Shown here in pieces: positions 17,059-26,245 of a DNA stretch of 47,692 nt (the first letter of the stretch is position 1; every line of letters starts with the position of its first letter). Location of the stretch: assembly GCA_027306915.1 (NCBI GenBank), contig DAHUYW010000033.1, positions 1-47,692 on the forward strand. The letters are read 5' to 3'. The notes beneath the pieces are model-generated. The model was not told the origin of the DNA and searched no databases. It worked only from the letters and a program-made list of their open reading frames with translations. The DNA comes from Spirochaetales bacterium. Its GTDB lineage: Bacteria > Spirochaetota > Spirochaetia > DAHUYW01. The position numbers were made by a program, and so were the translations under genes.

Positions 17059-18138
17059 CTAAACCACCATCTCGTCCTCACCGGAGCGTGCAACGACGAT
17101 CTCGCCCTGGTCCTCGAGCTTTCGGATGATCGAGACGATCTTCTGCTGCGTTTCCTCGACGTCCTTCAAGCGGACCGGCCCCATGTACTCCATTTCTTCC
17201 TTGAGCAGGGCGGCTGCCCGCTTCGACATGTTGCGGAAGATCTTGTCCTGCACCTCGGCCTCTACACCGCGAAGGGCCTTTGCCAACTCGGCGGTATCGA
17301 CCTCTCGAAGCACCTTCTGGATTGCCCGATCGTCGAGAAGGACAATATCCTCGAAGACGAACATTCGCTTCTTGATCTCCTCGGCGAGTTCAGGATCCTC
17401 CTCTTCCAAAGACTCGATGATAGTTTTTTCCGTCGAGCGGTCGACCATGTTGAGGATCTCGACGATGTTCTCGACGCCGCCGGCGATGGTGTAGTCTTCC
17501 GAGCTTAAAGTAGATAGCTTCTTTTCCAGGACGCGCTCCACCTCGCGCAGGACGTTGGGATCGGTGCGGTCCATCGTCGCGATCCGCTTTGCAACGTCCG
17601 ATTGGATCTCATGAGGCAGGCTTCCGAGGATAATCGATGCCTTTTGCGGCTCGAGGTAGGCAAGGATGAGGGCAATCGTCTGCGGATGCTCCTGCTGAAT
17701 AAAATTGAGGAGGTGGGCGGGGTCGGTGCGCCGTATGAAATCGAAGGGTCGAACCTGCAGCGAGGAGGTAAGGCGGTTGATGATGTCCACCGCCTTCTGC
17801 GACCCGAGCGACTTTTCGAGAAGCTCCCGGGCGTAGTCGATGCCTCCGCTCGTGATGAAGTCCTGAGCCATCATGAGCTCTTTGAACTCCATCAGCACCG
17901 AATCGCGCTCGTCGGGCTCGATGGTGTCGAGGCGCGCGATCTCGAAGGTGAGCGCCTCGATCTCGTCCTCCCGGAGATGCTTGAAGATCTCTGCGGAGAT
18001 CTCCGAGCCGAGGGTGACGAGAAAGACCGCAGCTTTCTGCCTGCCGGTCATGTCTTTCTTGTGGCCGCCGGTAGCCTTTCTCGCAGGAGGAGCTCCTTGG
18101 GCCGGCGCTGCGCCGCCTGTAGGTGCGGTCTTGGCCAT
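17059..18138 (-). CDS. fliG: Flagellar motor switch protein FliG
   Basis: FliG is the C-ring protein that contacts the stator and generates torque. The 359-residue product has the EHPQT motif (FIQQEHPQTIALILAYLEP) in the middle domain and a C-terminal torque helix region with charged residues (LDDRAIQKVLREVDTAELAKAL). An Ala/Pro/Gly-rich extension of about 28 residues precedes the first conserved helix. Spirochaetes often carry two FliG paralogues; position between fliF and fliH marks this as the copy that works in the switch. It starts 3 nt after fliF. Confidence 0.98.
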   Translation of the reverse strand: MAKTAPTGGAAPAQGAPPARKATGGHKKDMTGRQKAAVFLVTLGSEISAEIFKHLREDEIEALTFEIARLDTIEPDERDSVLMEFKELMMAQDFITSGGIDYARELLEKSLGSQKAVDIINRLTSSLQVRPFDFIRRTDPAHLLNFIQQEHPQTIALILAYLEPQKASIILGSLPHEIQSDVAKRIATMDRTDPNVLREVERVLEKKLSTLSSEDYTIAGGVENIVEILNMVDRSTEKTIIESLEEEDPELAEEIKKRMFVFEDIVLLDDRAIQKVLREVDTAELAKALRGVEAEVQDKIFRNMSKRAAALLKEEMEYMGPVRLKDVEETQQKIVSIIRKLEDQGEIVVARSGEDEMVV

Positions 18139-18141
18139 GAT

Positions 18142-19851
18142 CTATTCCTCCACCAGCCAGGTTCGGATCAGCTGGGCGACGTCCTCGGGGTGCTCGCGGG
18201 CCATGTTTATCGCATTCTCCTGCATCTCGAGGCGGGCGCGCTCTTCAACCGACATCTGCACCTCCACCCCTTCCTCCTCGGCGGCCCTGAGAGCCGCTTC
18301 CCGCATCGCCTGGTGCTGGCGGGAAAGCTCTTCCTCGCGGAGCCGGCGGCGGCGCTCGACCTCGCGAGCGATGAGCCGGAAGATGATGAAGGCGACAAGC
18401 ACGAGGGCAAGCCCCAGGACGGAGTAAAGGATCGCCTCCTGCAGCCTGCGCGCATTGCGAATCTGCTCGTCTTCCTTTGCGAATTGTGCCGAACGGTCGA
18501 ACTGGATGGTCTGAACGGTAACGCTGTCTCCGCGAATTCGGTTGTACCCGACTGCATTCTCGACGAGCGCGGTCGCCTTGGCTAAATCTGCGGCCGAAAC
18601 TGGCGTGTATTTGCGCATCACACTACCATCTGGATTGAACCTCAGATTGCCCTTTGAATCATATTCCTTCGTCCAGGTACCGTCAATTGCGACGCCGACC
18701 GTGACCCGCTTGATGCTATAGGGCTGCGCCACTTCCTGAGTCTTGCGAGTATTCACGTCATAGTTGGTTGTCTCGACCTGGTTGGAGTACTTCCCGACGA
18801 GATTGCTGAGATCCTTGTATGCCGGCGGCGTCTGCCCCTCCTGTCCGGGCGGCCCTTCGGGATTGAAGCCGGTGCCCTCGAATTTCTCGTTCTTCGTCTG
18901 CTGGGAGATCGCGATAGAGTTAACCACTTCCGAGTTGTCATAGGGAAGGGTCGGATCGCGCGCCTTGATGGTGATCGGGAAATGCTCCGTCGTGTCGATG
19001 GTCTTCTTGCTCATATCGAGCTCGATATCCACCTTCATGACCCGGACACGGTCCGTTCCGAAGATCTGGCCGAGGGTCTGCTGGATAGCCTCGCGGTACT
19101 GGTTCTCGAGGGTGAGCTTTTCCTGGATCTCCCGCTTTGCCAGATCGAGGCGGTCGATGGGTTCGAGATTCGCGAAATTGTTGAGAACGTTCCCCTGGTT
19201 GTCGGTAATGACGATGTTGTCGTCCTTCAAGCCGGGCACGGCGAACTTCACGAGCTTCTGGATTCCTTCGATTTTGTTGCGGTTCGTCGTGATGTCGGAG
19301 CCGGGCGAGGGGGTGAGAATGATGGATGCGGAGACGGGGTTTTGGTCCTCTTTGAAGAGGGTTTCCTGCGGCAGCACCAGGCTGACATTTGCGGAGTCGA
19401 TCCCCTGGATCGCCTCGATGTGCAGCTGGAGGGCCTTCGTTATCGCCCGCTGGAGGTTGACGTTCCGCTCGAAGTCGGTCGTCGTCCACTGATTCATCTG
19501 GAAGACGTCCCACGGCGAGGCGTTCTTCGGAACCAGGTTCTCTCGAAAGAGGAGCATCCGCATCGCCCGCGCGGTCTGCTCGTTTTTCACCATGATGATG
19601 CCCGAAGGGGTAATCGTGTGCGTCACCCCCTCCTGATCCAGCCGCAGCGAGATCTGGTCGCGAAGTGACTGTTCGGTGATCGGGGTGGTAATCAAGGGTA
19701 CCATGGATGGCGCCGAGCTGAAGCCTATAAGCAGGATAATCCCCAGAAGCGCCGCGCCGATAACGGACAGGAATATTGCTTTTTGGGTGGAAGTCCACTT
19801 CCCCCATAGGGTCTTGATCTGCTCAATGACCCTCTTGAACCATGCGTTCAT
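18142..19851 (-). CDS. fliF: Flagellar MS-ring protein FliF
   Basis: FliF forms the MS ring in the inner membrane, the base for rod, C ring and export gate. The 569-residue product has an N-terminal membrane helix (about residues 25-45), ring-building motifs in the periplasmic region (ITPSGIIMVKNEQTARAMRM, RNKIEGIQKLVKFAVPGL), and a C-terminal helix near residues 465-485 followed by a cytoplasmic tail that binds FliG. The ATG follows the SD GGGAGGGGAA. It is 60 nt downstream of fliE. Confidence 0.98.
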   Translation of the reverse strand: MNAWFKRVIEQIKTLWGKWTSTQKAIFLSVIGAALLGIILLIGFSSAPSMVPLITTPITEQSLRDQISLRLDQEGVTHTITPSGIIMVKNEQTARAMRMLLFRENLVPKNASPWDVFQMNQWTTTDFERNVNLQRAITKALQLHIEAIQGIDSANVSLVLPQETLFKEDQNPVSASIILTPSPGSDITTNRNKIEGIQKLVKFAVPGLKDDNIVITDNQGNVLNNFANLEPIDRLDLAKREIQEKLTLENQYREAIQQTLGQIFGTDRVRVMKVDIELDMSKKTIDTTEHFPITIKARDPTLPYDNSEVVNSIAISQQTKNEKFEGTGFNPEGPPGQEGQTPPAYKDLSNLVGKYSNQVETTNYDVNTRKTQEVAQPYSIKRVTVGVAIDGTWTKEYDSKGNLRFNPDGSVMRKYTPVSAADLAKATALVENAVGYNRIRGDSVTVQTIQFDRSAQFAKEDEQIRNARRLQEAILYSVLGLALVLVAFIIFRLIAREVERRRRLREEELSRQHQAMREAALRAAEEEGVEVQMSVEERARLEMQENAINMAREHPEDVAQLIRTWLVEE

Positions 19852-19911
19852 TTCCCCTCCCAGTGAAAGAACGTGTGCGCTGTTTTGTCAGCCACTCCTC
19901 GTCATTTGCTG

Positions 19912-20250
19912 CTACCGCACGTTGATGATGTCCTGATAGGCCCGGATGACGCGGTCAACGATCGCCTTCGTCATGGACAATGCAAGATTCGCCTCCCCAA
20001 GGGCTATCGTCACGTCGTGAGCGTTGACGCTTTGGGGCGCGACCACCATCTGCTGCTCGAGGGAGAGGCTCTTCTGCGTTATGCCGTTCACCCCGTCGAG
20101 CGCCCGCAGCACCAGGCCCTGAAAGCCTCCGGTCTCATCCTTCGCGGAGGCCGCGGCTCCTGAAAGACCTTCCGAGTCGAGGTGGAGCGGATTGGTTCGC
20201 TTGAGCGTCACCACGTCACCGCTCACCTGGCTCAGTCCAAAAAGGGACAT
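19912..20250 (-). CDS. fliE: Flagellar hook-basal body protein FliE
   Basis: FliE connects the MS ring to the proximal rod. The 112-residue product carries the family C-terminal pattern SLSLEQQMVVAPQSVNAHDV and ALSMTKAIVDRVIRAYQDI. It follows flgC after 5 nt in the standard flgB-flgC-fliE group. Confidence 0.96.
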   Translation of the reverse strand: MSLFGLSQVSGDVVTLKRTNPLHLDSEGLSGAAASAKDETGGFQGLVLRALDGVNGITQKSLSLEQQMVVAPQSVNAHDVTIALGEANLALSMTKAIVDRVIRAYQDIINVR

Positions 20251-20255
20251 CTATG

Positions 20256-20714
20256 CTACCTCCCTATATCCAGGGCCTTGAGAAACATGCTCTTCGACCC
20301 ATCCACGATCGCGACATTCGCCTCGTACGAGCGGGAGGCGTCGATCATGTCGACCATCTCGCTCACAATGTTGACGTTGGGGTACTCCACGTACCCCTTG
20401 TCGGGTCCCGACTTTATCGCGTCGGGGTGAGTAGGATCCCAGACCAGCTTCGGGGGGTCCCTGCGGTCCTTCTCGATCGACACGATCCGGACCCCTCTCC
20501 CTATCCCGTTGTCGAGGAACTCCGGCAGGAAGGGGCTCCGCCAGTAGGGCTCGGAAACCCGCGGGGCGAAGATCACCCGGCTTCGCAGAAATGGCCCGCC
20601 CGACGGGGTGCGCGTCGTATCGACGTTGGCGATGTTATTCGAGATAACATCCAGCCGAGTCCGCTGGGCGGTGAGCCCCGTCGCAGCTATGTTGATGCTC
20701 GTGAAAAGTCCCAT
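20256..20714 (-). CDS. flgC: Proximal rod protein FlgC
   Basis: FlgC is a proximal rod protein in the periplasm. The 152-residue product has the N-terminal rod motif INIAATGLTAQRTRLDVISN followed by NNIANVDTTRTP and the C-terminal rod/hook helix (VNIVSEMVDMIDASRSYEAN). It begins 3 nt after flgB and ends 5 nt before fliE. Confidence 0.98.
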   Translation of the reverse strand: MGLFTSINIAATGLTAQRTRLDVISNNIANVDTTRTPSGGPFLRSRVIFAPRVSEPYWRSPFLPEFLDNGIGRGVRIVSIEKDRRDPPKLVWDPTHPDAIKSGPDKGYVEYPNVNIVSEMVDMIDASRSYEANVAIVDGSKSMFLKALDIGR

Positions 20715-20717
20715 ACC

Positions 20718-21143
20718 TTACCTCAGTACCAGATTGAGCTGCGCGAACTGGCTCGACACCGCCTGAGCCATCAATTGGTACTCCAACTGATTGTTCAGAC
20801 CGTCCATCATCTCCTGCTCAAGATCGACGTTGTTGCCGTTGTTGTCGGAGGTACTCCAGTAGTCGAGAATTCGACGGGGTCCGACTGTCCGGTAGTCGAT
20901 CGACCGAAAGAAGGGGATGTCGCGCTTGTCGGTCATCTTCGCCTCGAGGGCTCCCGGCGGAGGGTTTTCCGACGCCAGTGCCCGTCCGAGCTGCGACTCG
21001 AAGTCAACGACCGACCGCTTGAAGTTCGGGGTGTCGGCGTTCGCAATGTTGTTCGCGATCACCTGCCGGCGAAGGACTGCAACGTCCATCTCCCGTTGGA
21101 GAATGTCCATCGTCTTTCCCCAGCCTGTGTCTACGAACAACAT
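20718..21143 (-). CDS. flgB: Proximal rod protein FlgB
   Basis: FlgB is the first proximal rod protein. The 141-residue product has the rod motif RRQVIANNIANADTPNFKRS and ends with a helix that completes the rod coiled coil. The ATG follows GAGGAG by 9 nt. The 99-nt gap to hslU is the widest junction in the hslU-to-fliF stretch and contains a candidate promoter, so flgB probably opens the flagellar transcription unit. Confidence 0.97.
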   Translation of the reverse strand: MLFVDTGWGKTMDILQREMDVAVLRRQVIANNIANADTPNFKRSVVDFESQLGRALASENPPPGALEAKMTDKRDIPFFRSIDYRTVGPRRILDYWSTSDNNGNNVDLEQEMMDGLNNQLEYQLMAQAVSSQFAQLNLVLR

Positions 21144-21175
21144 GGTAATACGCTCCTCATTGTCATCACCTTCTA

Positions 21176-21202
21176 TTCTCGGCCGCTTTCCCTTGCGAAT
21201 TA
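21176..21202 (-). promoter_or_regulatory. Candidate sigma-28 (FliA)-type promoter ahead of flgB
   Basis: On the minus strand TAAT, 15 nt, then GCCGAGAA. The flagellar sigma-28 consensus is TAAA-N15-GCCGATAA, so 10 of 12 core positions match with exact spacing. The predicted transcript would start about 26 nt before the flgB ATG. The outer -35 positions (GTTT in enterics) do not match. Confidence 0.45.
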
Positions 21203-21211
21203 GCTCAACCT

Positions 21212-21235
21212 GCGGTCGCTGTTCGGCTCGACCGC
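21212..21235. other. Inverted repeat between hslU and flgB
   Basis: GCGGTCG and CGACCGC, separated by 10 nt, could form a 7-bp hairpin just after the hslU stop. No T-run follows on either strand, so it is not a classical terminator; it might protect the hslU 3' end or act in attenuation. Confidence 0.45.
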
Positions 21236-21242
21236 GGGCTTC

Positions 21243-22637
21243 CTAAAGGATGAACCTGCTCAGGTCTTGGTTCTGGACCACATCCTTCAGCCGTTCGTCA
21301 ACATATCCCTCCGTTATCGTTATGGTTTGTCCCTTCAAGTCAGGCGCGTTGAAGGAGATATCCTCCAGAAGCAGCTCCATGATCGTGTGCAGCCGCCTGG
21401 CGCCGATATTCTCCGACCGAGCGTTGACCTCCGCCGCAATCTCCGAAAGCCGCCGCGTGGCCTCTTGCGTGAAAACGAGACCGACTCCTTCGGTCTCGAG
21501 GAGCGCGGTGTACTGGGTGGTCAGGGCGTTCTGGGGTTGCGTCAGGATCTTCTCGAAGTCTTTGCTGGTGAGATCCGTCAGCTCTACCCGCAGGGGAAAG
21601 CGGCCCTGAAGCTCCGGGATGAGGTCCGATGGCTTGGTCATATGAAAAGCGCCCGCTGCTATGAAGAGAATGTGCCCAGTGTCCACCATCCCGTACTTGG
21701 TGTTCACCTTGCTTCCCTCGACGATCGGGAGGATGTCCCGCTGGACACCTTCGCGCGAGACATCGGGCCCGCCCGCCGTGCGCCCCTCTTTCGAGGCAAT
21801 CTTGTCGATTTCGTCCACGAAGACGATCCCCATCTCCTCGACCCGCTCGCGGGCAAGCTCCGAAACCCGATCGCTATCGATGAGCTTGTCCATCTCCTCG
21901 GCGAGGATAATCTCCCGCGCCTGGCGGACCGTTACCCGTTTCTTCTTCTTCCGTCCACCCCCGAGCATGTTGGTGATGTTGCCAAGGTTGACATCCATCT
22001 CTTCGAAGCTGGTTCCCGAAAAGATCTCGATCGACGGAAAAGCGCTCTTCGTGACGTTGACCTCGACCAACTTCTCTTCGAGCAGCCCGGCGCGCAGGCG
22101 TTGGCGGAACTTCTCCCTGGTATCCGAGCTCGCGCTCGACCCGACGGCGGGCTGGACGAAGCCTGCCGTCACGTCCTTTGCCTCGCTTGGATCGGAGGTC
22201 TGCTCACCGATCCCCGGCAGAAGAAGGTCTAGAAGCTGATCCTCGGTCCGACGCTCCGCCTCTTCGCGCACCCCCTCCGAAAGCTCCGCCTTCACGAGCG
22301 AGACCCCGACCGACATGAGGTCCCTGATCATAGACTCGACGTCGCGCCCGACATAGCCTACCTCGGTGTACTTCGTCGCCTCCACCTTGATGAAAGGCGC
22401 GCCCGAGAGCTTCGCCAGCCGCCTGGCGATCTCGGTCTTGCCGACACCGGTCGGCCCGATCATGATGATATTCTTCGGGGCTATCTCGTCGCGCATCTCC
22501 TTCGGAAGCTTTTGGCGCCTGGTGCGGTTTCGAAGCGCGATGGCGACCGCTTTTTTTGCCCGGCTCTGCCCGATGATATACTTGTCCAGCTCGGCCACAA
22601 TCTCCTTGGGCGTGAGCTTATCAAGGTCCGGTTTCAT
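21243..22637 (-). CDS. hslU: ATP-dependent protease ATPase subunit HslU (ClpY)
   Basis: HslU is the AAA+ unfoldase of the HslUV protease. The 464-residue product has Walker A ([12 protein letters not shown]) near residues 61-72, the pore-loop context ([14 protein letters not shown], with the GYVG loop), an intermediate domain (about 110-235), Walker B ([11 protein letters not shown]) and a C-terminal end LSRFIL, the tail that docks into HslV to activate it. The start overlaps the hslV stop by 4 nt (ATGA). Confidence 0.98.
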   Translation of the reverse strand: MKPDLDKLTPKEIVAELDKYIIGQSRAKKAVAIALRNRTRRQKLPKEMRDEIAPKNIIMIGPTGVGKTEIARRLAKLSGAPFIKVEATKYTEVGYVGRDVESMIRDLMSVGVSLVKAELSEGVREEAERRTEDQLLDLLLPGIGEQTSDPSEAKDVTAGFVQPAVGSSASSDTREKFRQRLRAGLLEEKLVEVNVTKSAFPSIEIFSGTSFEEMDVNLGNITNMLGGGRKKKKRVTVRQAREIILAEEMDKLIDSDRVSELARERVEEMGIVFVDEIDKIASKEGRTAGGPDVSREGVQRDILPIVEGSKVNTKYGMVDTGHILFIAAGAFHMTKPSDLIPELQGRFPLRVELTDLTSKDFEKILTQPQNALTTQYTALLETEGVGLVFTQEATRRLSEIAAEVNARSENIGARRLHTIMELLLEDISFNAPDLKGQTITITEGYVDERLKDVVQNQDLSRFIL

Positions 22638-23176
22638 GGAAGCTCCTCAACTACAACATTCTGGTTGGTATAGATGCAGATGTCCGCTGCAATCTTGATC
22701 GACCGGAGCGCGATCTCCCGCGCGGTGAGCTCCGCTCCCGTGTCGAGATAGGCGAGCGCTGCGGCAGAGGCGAAACTCCCTCCGGAGCCGATCGCAAGCA
22801 CGCCCCCGTCGGGCTCAATGACGTCGCCGGTGCCGGAGATGAGGAGCATGCGGCCCACGTCGGCGACAAGGAGCATCGCTTCGAGACGGCGAAGGATTCG
22901 ATCGGTACGCCAATCTTTGGCAAGCTCTACCGCAGCCCGCGTGATGTCCCCGCCGTACTCCTTCACCTTGCCCTCGAAGCGCTCGAACAGGGTAAAGGCG
23001 TCGGCGGTTGCGCCGGCGAAGCCGACAACGATCTTTCCGTCGTATATCTTGCGGACCTTGCGCGCGTTTCCTTTCATCACCGTGTTCCCGAGCGTGACCT
23101 GCCCGTCGCCGGCCATGGCTATCGATTCTCCCTTCTTCACGGCCACCACCGTGGTCCCTTCAAACGTCGTCACCAT
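22634..23176 (-). CDS. hslV: ATP-dependent protease peptidase subunit HslV (ClpQ)
   Basis: HslV is the proteasome-beta-like threonine peptidase of HslUV. I choose the ATG giving [15 protein letters not shown], because it restores the usual 180-residue length; the frame is open upstream only through xerC. Removal of a short propeptide would expose Thr8 as the N-terminal nucleophile. Other family marks are [20 protein letters not shown] and the [13 protein letters not shown] segment. The start overlaps xerC by 17 nt. Confidence 0.97.
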   Translation of the reverse strand: MVTTFEGTTVVAVKKGESIAMAGDGQVTLGNTVMKGNARKVRKIYDGKIVVGFAGATADAFTLFERFEGKVKEYGGDITRAAVELAKDWRTDRILRRLEAMLLVADVGRMLLISGTGDVIEPDGGVLAIGSGGSFASAAALAYLDTGAELTAREIALRSIKIAADICIYTNQNVVVEELP

Positions 23177-24137
23177 TGCTCTCCTTCGATTCCGTTGTGC
23201 CCCTCTCGGCTCGGCGAGCCCCACCAATACCCTGGTATGCTCCTCCGTGCGGGTGTGCCTTTGCGTAGACTGCCTTGAGCCGCTCGATCCCGACGTGGGT
23301 ATATACCTGGGTCGTCGAGAGGTTCGAATGGCCGAGCATCTCCTGAACCGCCCGGATGTCGGCTCCGCGGTTGAGGAGATGCGTGGCGAAGCTGTGGCGG
23401 AAGGTATGCGGGCCGACCCGCGCGGGCAACGCGCCCGATGCACCCTGCCGTTCCCGTTCCGTGAGCTGCGCGATAAGGAAGAAGACGCCCCGCGCCGTGA
23501 GGCGATGCCCGCGGGCGCTCAAGAGCAGGGCTCTCACGGCATCATCGTTCTCACTGTCGACCCGCGCTTCCCGCAAGGGAAGATAGCCGGATAGGGCTTC
23601 CCGTGCCTTCGAGCCGATGTAAACAATTCGCTCTTTGTTTCCCTTCCCGCGAACCTTGACGCTCCCCTCCACCCTGCTCACGTCCTTCAGGTTGATCCCC
23701 ACGAGCTCCGAGACCCGGCATCCCGTGCTGTAGAGAAGCTCCACAACGAGGCGATTGCGCACGGAGCCGAAATCTCCGGTTCCATCCTGAAGATAGAGCT
23801 CCACCTCACCTTCAGTGAGCACGGTCGGAAGGACAGCCGGCTCTTTCTGACTGCGGATTCCCGCCGCGGGATTCACGCTCACGCGGCCCTTGCGCACGAG
23901 GAAGCGGTAAAACCCCTTCAGCGTGGACAGGGCACGATTGACCGATGCGGGGGCGAGCCGGTCGCGCGTCAATCGCGCAACGAAGTGGCGCACCGCAGTC
24001 CGGTCGACGGCAACCGGATCAAGCCCCTCCTGCTTGAGGAAGTCCATGAAGCGTTCCAGATCGTGGCGATACGAGGCGAGCGTTGCCGGTGAAAGCCCGC
24101 GGACACCCTTGAGGTAGCCAAGGTACTCTTCAGTCAC
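23160..24137 (-). CDS. xerC: Tyrosine recombinase XerC
   Basis: XerC-type recombinases resolve chromosome dimers at dif together with XerD. I choose the GTG start ([14 protein letters not shown]), overlapping the topA stop by 8 nt and preceded by GGAGGAGG. The result is 325 residues. The SAM-like N-terminal DNA-binding domain covers about residues 1-90; catalytic residues are Arg141, Lys165, His244, Arg247, His270 and Tyr279. A tail of about 30 residues after the usual end, rich in Gly, Glu and Ser, overlaps the hslV start. Position ahead of hslVU matches the codV-clpQ-clpY arrangement of Bacillus. Confidence 0.93.
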   Translation of the reverse strand: MTEEYLGYLKGVRGLSPATLASYRHDLERFMDFLKQEGLDPVAVDRTAVRHFVARLTRDRLAPASVNRALSTLKGFYRFLVRKGRVSVNPAAGIRSQKEPAVLPTVLTEGEVELYLQDGTGDFGSVRNRLVVELLYSTGCRVSELVGINLKDVSRVEGSVKVRGKGNKERIVYIGSKAREALSGYLPLREARVDSENDDAVRALLLSARGHRLTARGVFFLIAQLTERERQGASGALPARVGPHTFRHSFATHLLNRGADIRAVQEMLGHSNLSTTQVYTHVGIERLKAVYAKAHPHGGAYQGIGGARRAERGTTESKESNGDDV

Positions 24138-26244
24138 CGGCGTCCTCCTCCCCGTCTTCCTGTGAATGCAGGAAGGTGCAATCGGGATTGATGCATGCCT
24201 TGTAGTTTCCGCGCTTCTTGTCGGCCTTCTCGACAAGGAACCAGCCGCACCCCGGGCACTTCGATGAGGTGGGCTTGTAGTGGGTGATGAAATCGCAGGT
24301 CGGATAGTTCGTGCAGCCGTAAAACTCTTTCCCCCTTCCGCCCTGCTTCCGCCGCGCAACAATCTGACCTCCGCATCCGGGACGCGGGCAATCGGCGAGA
24401 GGAATCGATTTGGTGTTCATGCACTCGGGAAAGCCCGAACAGGCGAGAAAGAACCCGTAGCGCCCCAGCTTCTTCACCATGGGCCGCCCGCATTTTTCAC
24501 ACTTGAAATCAGTCTGCTCGTCGAGCACCCCCTTGATCGACTCAAGGGTGTCCATGACGTGGTCGACCTTGTGCTTGAAAGGGCCGTAGAACTCCCGGAT
24601 CATCCGGTGCCACTCTTCCTTGTTCTCTTCGACCTCGTCGAGACGCTTTTCCATGTCGGCGGTAAAATGGACCTCGACGATATCGGGAAAGGAATCGGTT
24701 AGAATCTCACTGATGATCCTGCCGAGGGTCGTCGGCTGGAGCTGCTTGTTCTTGCGCACCACGTAGTAGCGGTCGAGGAGGACCGAGATAATCGGGGCGT
24801 AGGTCGAAGGCCTTCCGATCCCCAGCTCCTCAAGGGTTTTCACGATGCTCGCGTCGGTGTAGCGTGCGGGCCCAGTCGTGAAGTGCTGCTCAGGGAGAAA
24901 TCTCAAGAATTCCAGACTCTCCCCCTCCGCCATCGCCGGAAGCCGTTTCGTGCCATCCTCCTCCTTGCTCTTGAGCACCTTCAACACCTTCTGATAGCCC
25001 GGCACAGCCGTCGAGGTCGCGTTTGCGCGAAAGAGAGCGTCGCCCGCCGCGATGTCAATGGAAAGGGTCTTGGTAACCGCCGGCGTCATTTGCGAGGACA
25101 CGAACCGCTCCCAGATTATCGAATAAAGGCGAAGCTGGTCTTTCGAGAGATACTCCTTGACGGCCGCAGGGGTGTAGCTGACGTAGGTGGGACGAATCGC
25201 TTCGTGTGCGTCCTGGGCGCCCTTGCCGACCGCATAGAAGTTCGGGGCCTCAGGAAGCTCCTTTGGGTACTCCTTGGCAAGGAATTCCCTCACCTCATGG
25301 ATTGCCTGGTTGGAGATTCGAGTCGAGTCGGTTCGCATGTAGGTGATGAGCCCGATCCGATTCTGTCCGATGTTGACGCCCTCGTAGAGCTGCTGGGCTA
25401 TCTGCATGGTCTTCTTCGACGTGAAGCCGAGACGGTTGGCCGCAGTCTGCTGCAGGGTCGAGGTGGTAAAGGGTGGGCGAGGGCGAAGGTTCTTTTCGCT
25501 TTCCTTGACGGCCTTGACGACGAAGCTCTTCCCGGTCAGAGCCGTGATGATCCGCATCGCCGCCGCCTCATTCGGAATGCTAAGCTTCTCCTCTCCATAC
25601 TTGACGATCGAAGCGGTGAATGCGGCCTTGCCCTTCTTGAGCTCGACGTCGAGCGACCAGTACTCCTCAGGGATGAAGCTCTCGACCTCTTTCTCGCGCT
25701 CGCAGATCAGGCGCAGAGCGACCGACTGCACCCTTCCCGCCGAAAGCCCGTTCTTCACCTTCTTCCAGAGCAGCGGCGAAAGGTTGTAACCCACGAGCCG
25801 GTCGAGCACTCGTCGCGCCTTCTGCGCGTTGACCTTCGTGTTGTCGATGTCCATCGGATTCTCGACCGCTTTGCGAATGGCGTCCGGGGTGATCTCATTG
25901 AAGACGATCCGACCGATCCGGAGGTTCGGATTCTTCTTCAGCATCGCGTTTCTGATATGGTAGGAAATGGCCTCTCCCTCGCGATCGTTATCAGAAGCGA
26001 GGAGGACGTTGCCGGTCTTGTTGGCTTTCGTCTGGAGCTCTTTGAGAATCTTGGCTTTCCCTCGAACGGTGATGTACTCGGGCTCAAAGCCATTGTCGAC
26101 GTCGACGGCCACCCGCGACTTCGGCAAGTCGATGAGATGTCCCATCGAGGCCGCTACCGTGTAGCCCGAACCGAGGTATCGCTCGATTGTTTTCGCCTTT
26201 GCCGGCGACTCTACCACCAAAAGTGTATGCGGTTTGTCAGCCAT
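24130..26244 (-). CDS. topA: DNA topoisomerase I
   Basis: TopA relaxes negative supercoils through a 5'-phosphotyrosine intermediate. The 704-residue product has the Toprim start LLVVESPAKAKTI and DNDREGEAIS motifs, the active-site Tyr302 in ITYMRTDSTRIS, and C-terminal zinc ribbons beginning CEKCGRP, CPRPGCGG and CPGCGW. The tail is acidic (EEDAGD). It begins 1 nt after dprA and ends inside the xerC start, suggesting a co-transcribed dprA-topA-xerC-hslV-hslU unit. Confidence 0.98.
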   Translation of the reverse strand: MADKPHTLLVVESPAKAKTIERYLGSGYTVAASMGHLIDLPKSRVAVDVDNGFEPEYITVRGKAKILKELQTKANKTGNVLLASDNDREGEAISYHIRNAMLKKNPNLRIGRIVFNEITPDAIRKAVENPMDIDNTKVNAQKARRVLDRLVGYNLSPLLWKKVKNGLSAGRVQSVALRLICEREKEVESFIPEEYWSLDVELKKGKAAFTASIVKYGEEKLSIPNEAAAMRIITALTGKSFVVKAVKESEKNLRPRPPFTTSTLQQTAANRLGFTSKKTMQIAQQLYEGVNIGQNRIGLITYMRTDSTRISNQAIHEVREFLAKEYPKELPEAPNFYAVGKGAQDAHEAIRPTYVSYTPAAVKEYLSKDQLRLYSIIWERFVSSQMTPAVTKTLSIDIAAGDALFRANATSTAVPGYQKVLKVLKSKEEDGTKRLPAMAEGESLEFLRFLPEQHFTTGPARYTDASIVKTLEELGIGRPSTYAPIISVLLDRYYVVRKNKQLQPTTLGRIISEILTDSFPDIVEVHFTADMEKRLDEVEENKEEWHRMIREFYGPFKHKVDHVMDTLESIKGVLDEQTDFKCEKCGRPMVKKLGRYGFFLACSGFPECMNTKSIPLADCPRPGCGGQIVARRKQGGRGKEFYGCTNYPTCDFITHYKPTSSKCPGCGWFLVEKADKKRGNYKACINPDCTFLHSQEDGEEDAGD

Positions 26245-26245
26245 A

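Noticed and set aside
24138..24362. Upstream extension of the xerC frame
   Set aside because: It lies over the topA zinc-ribbon coding region in another frame and is Arg/Ser/Pro-rich noise.
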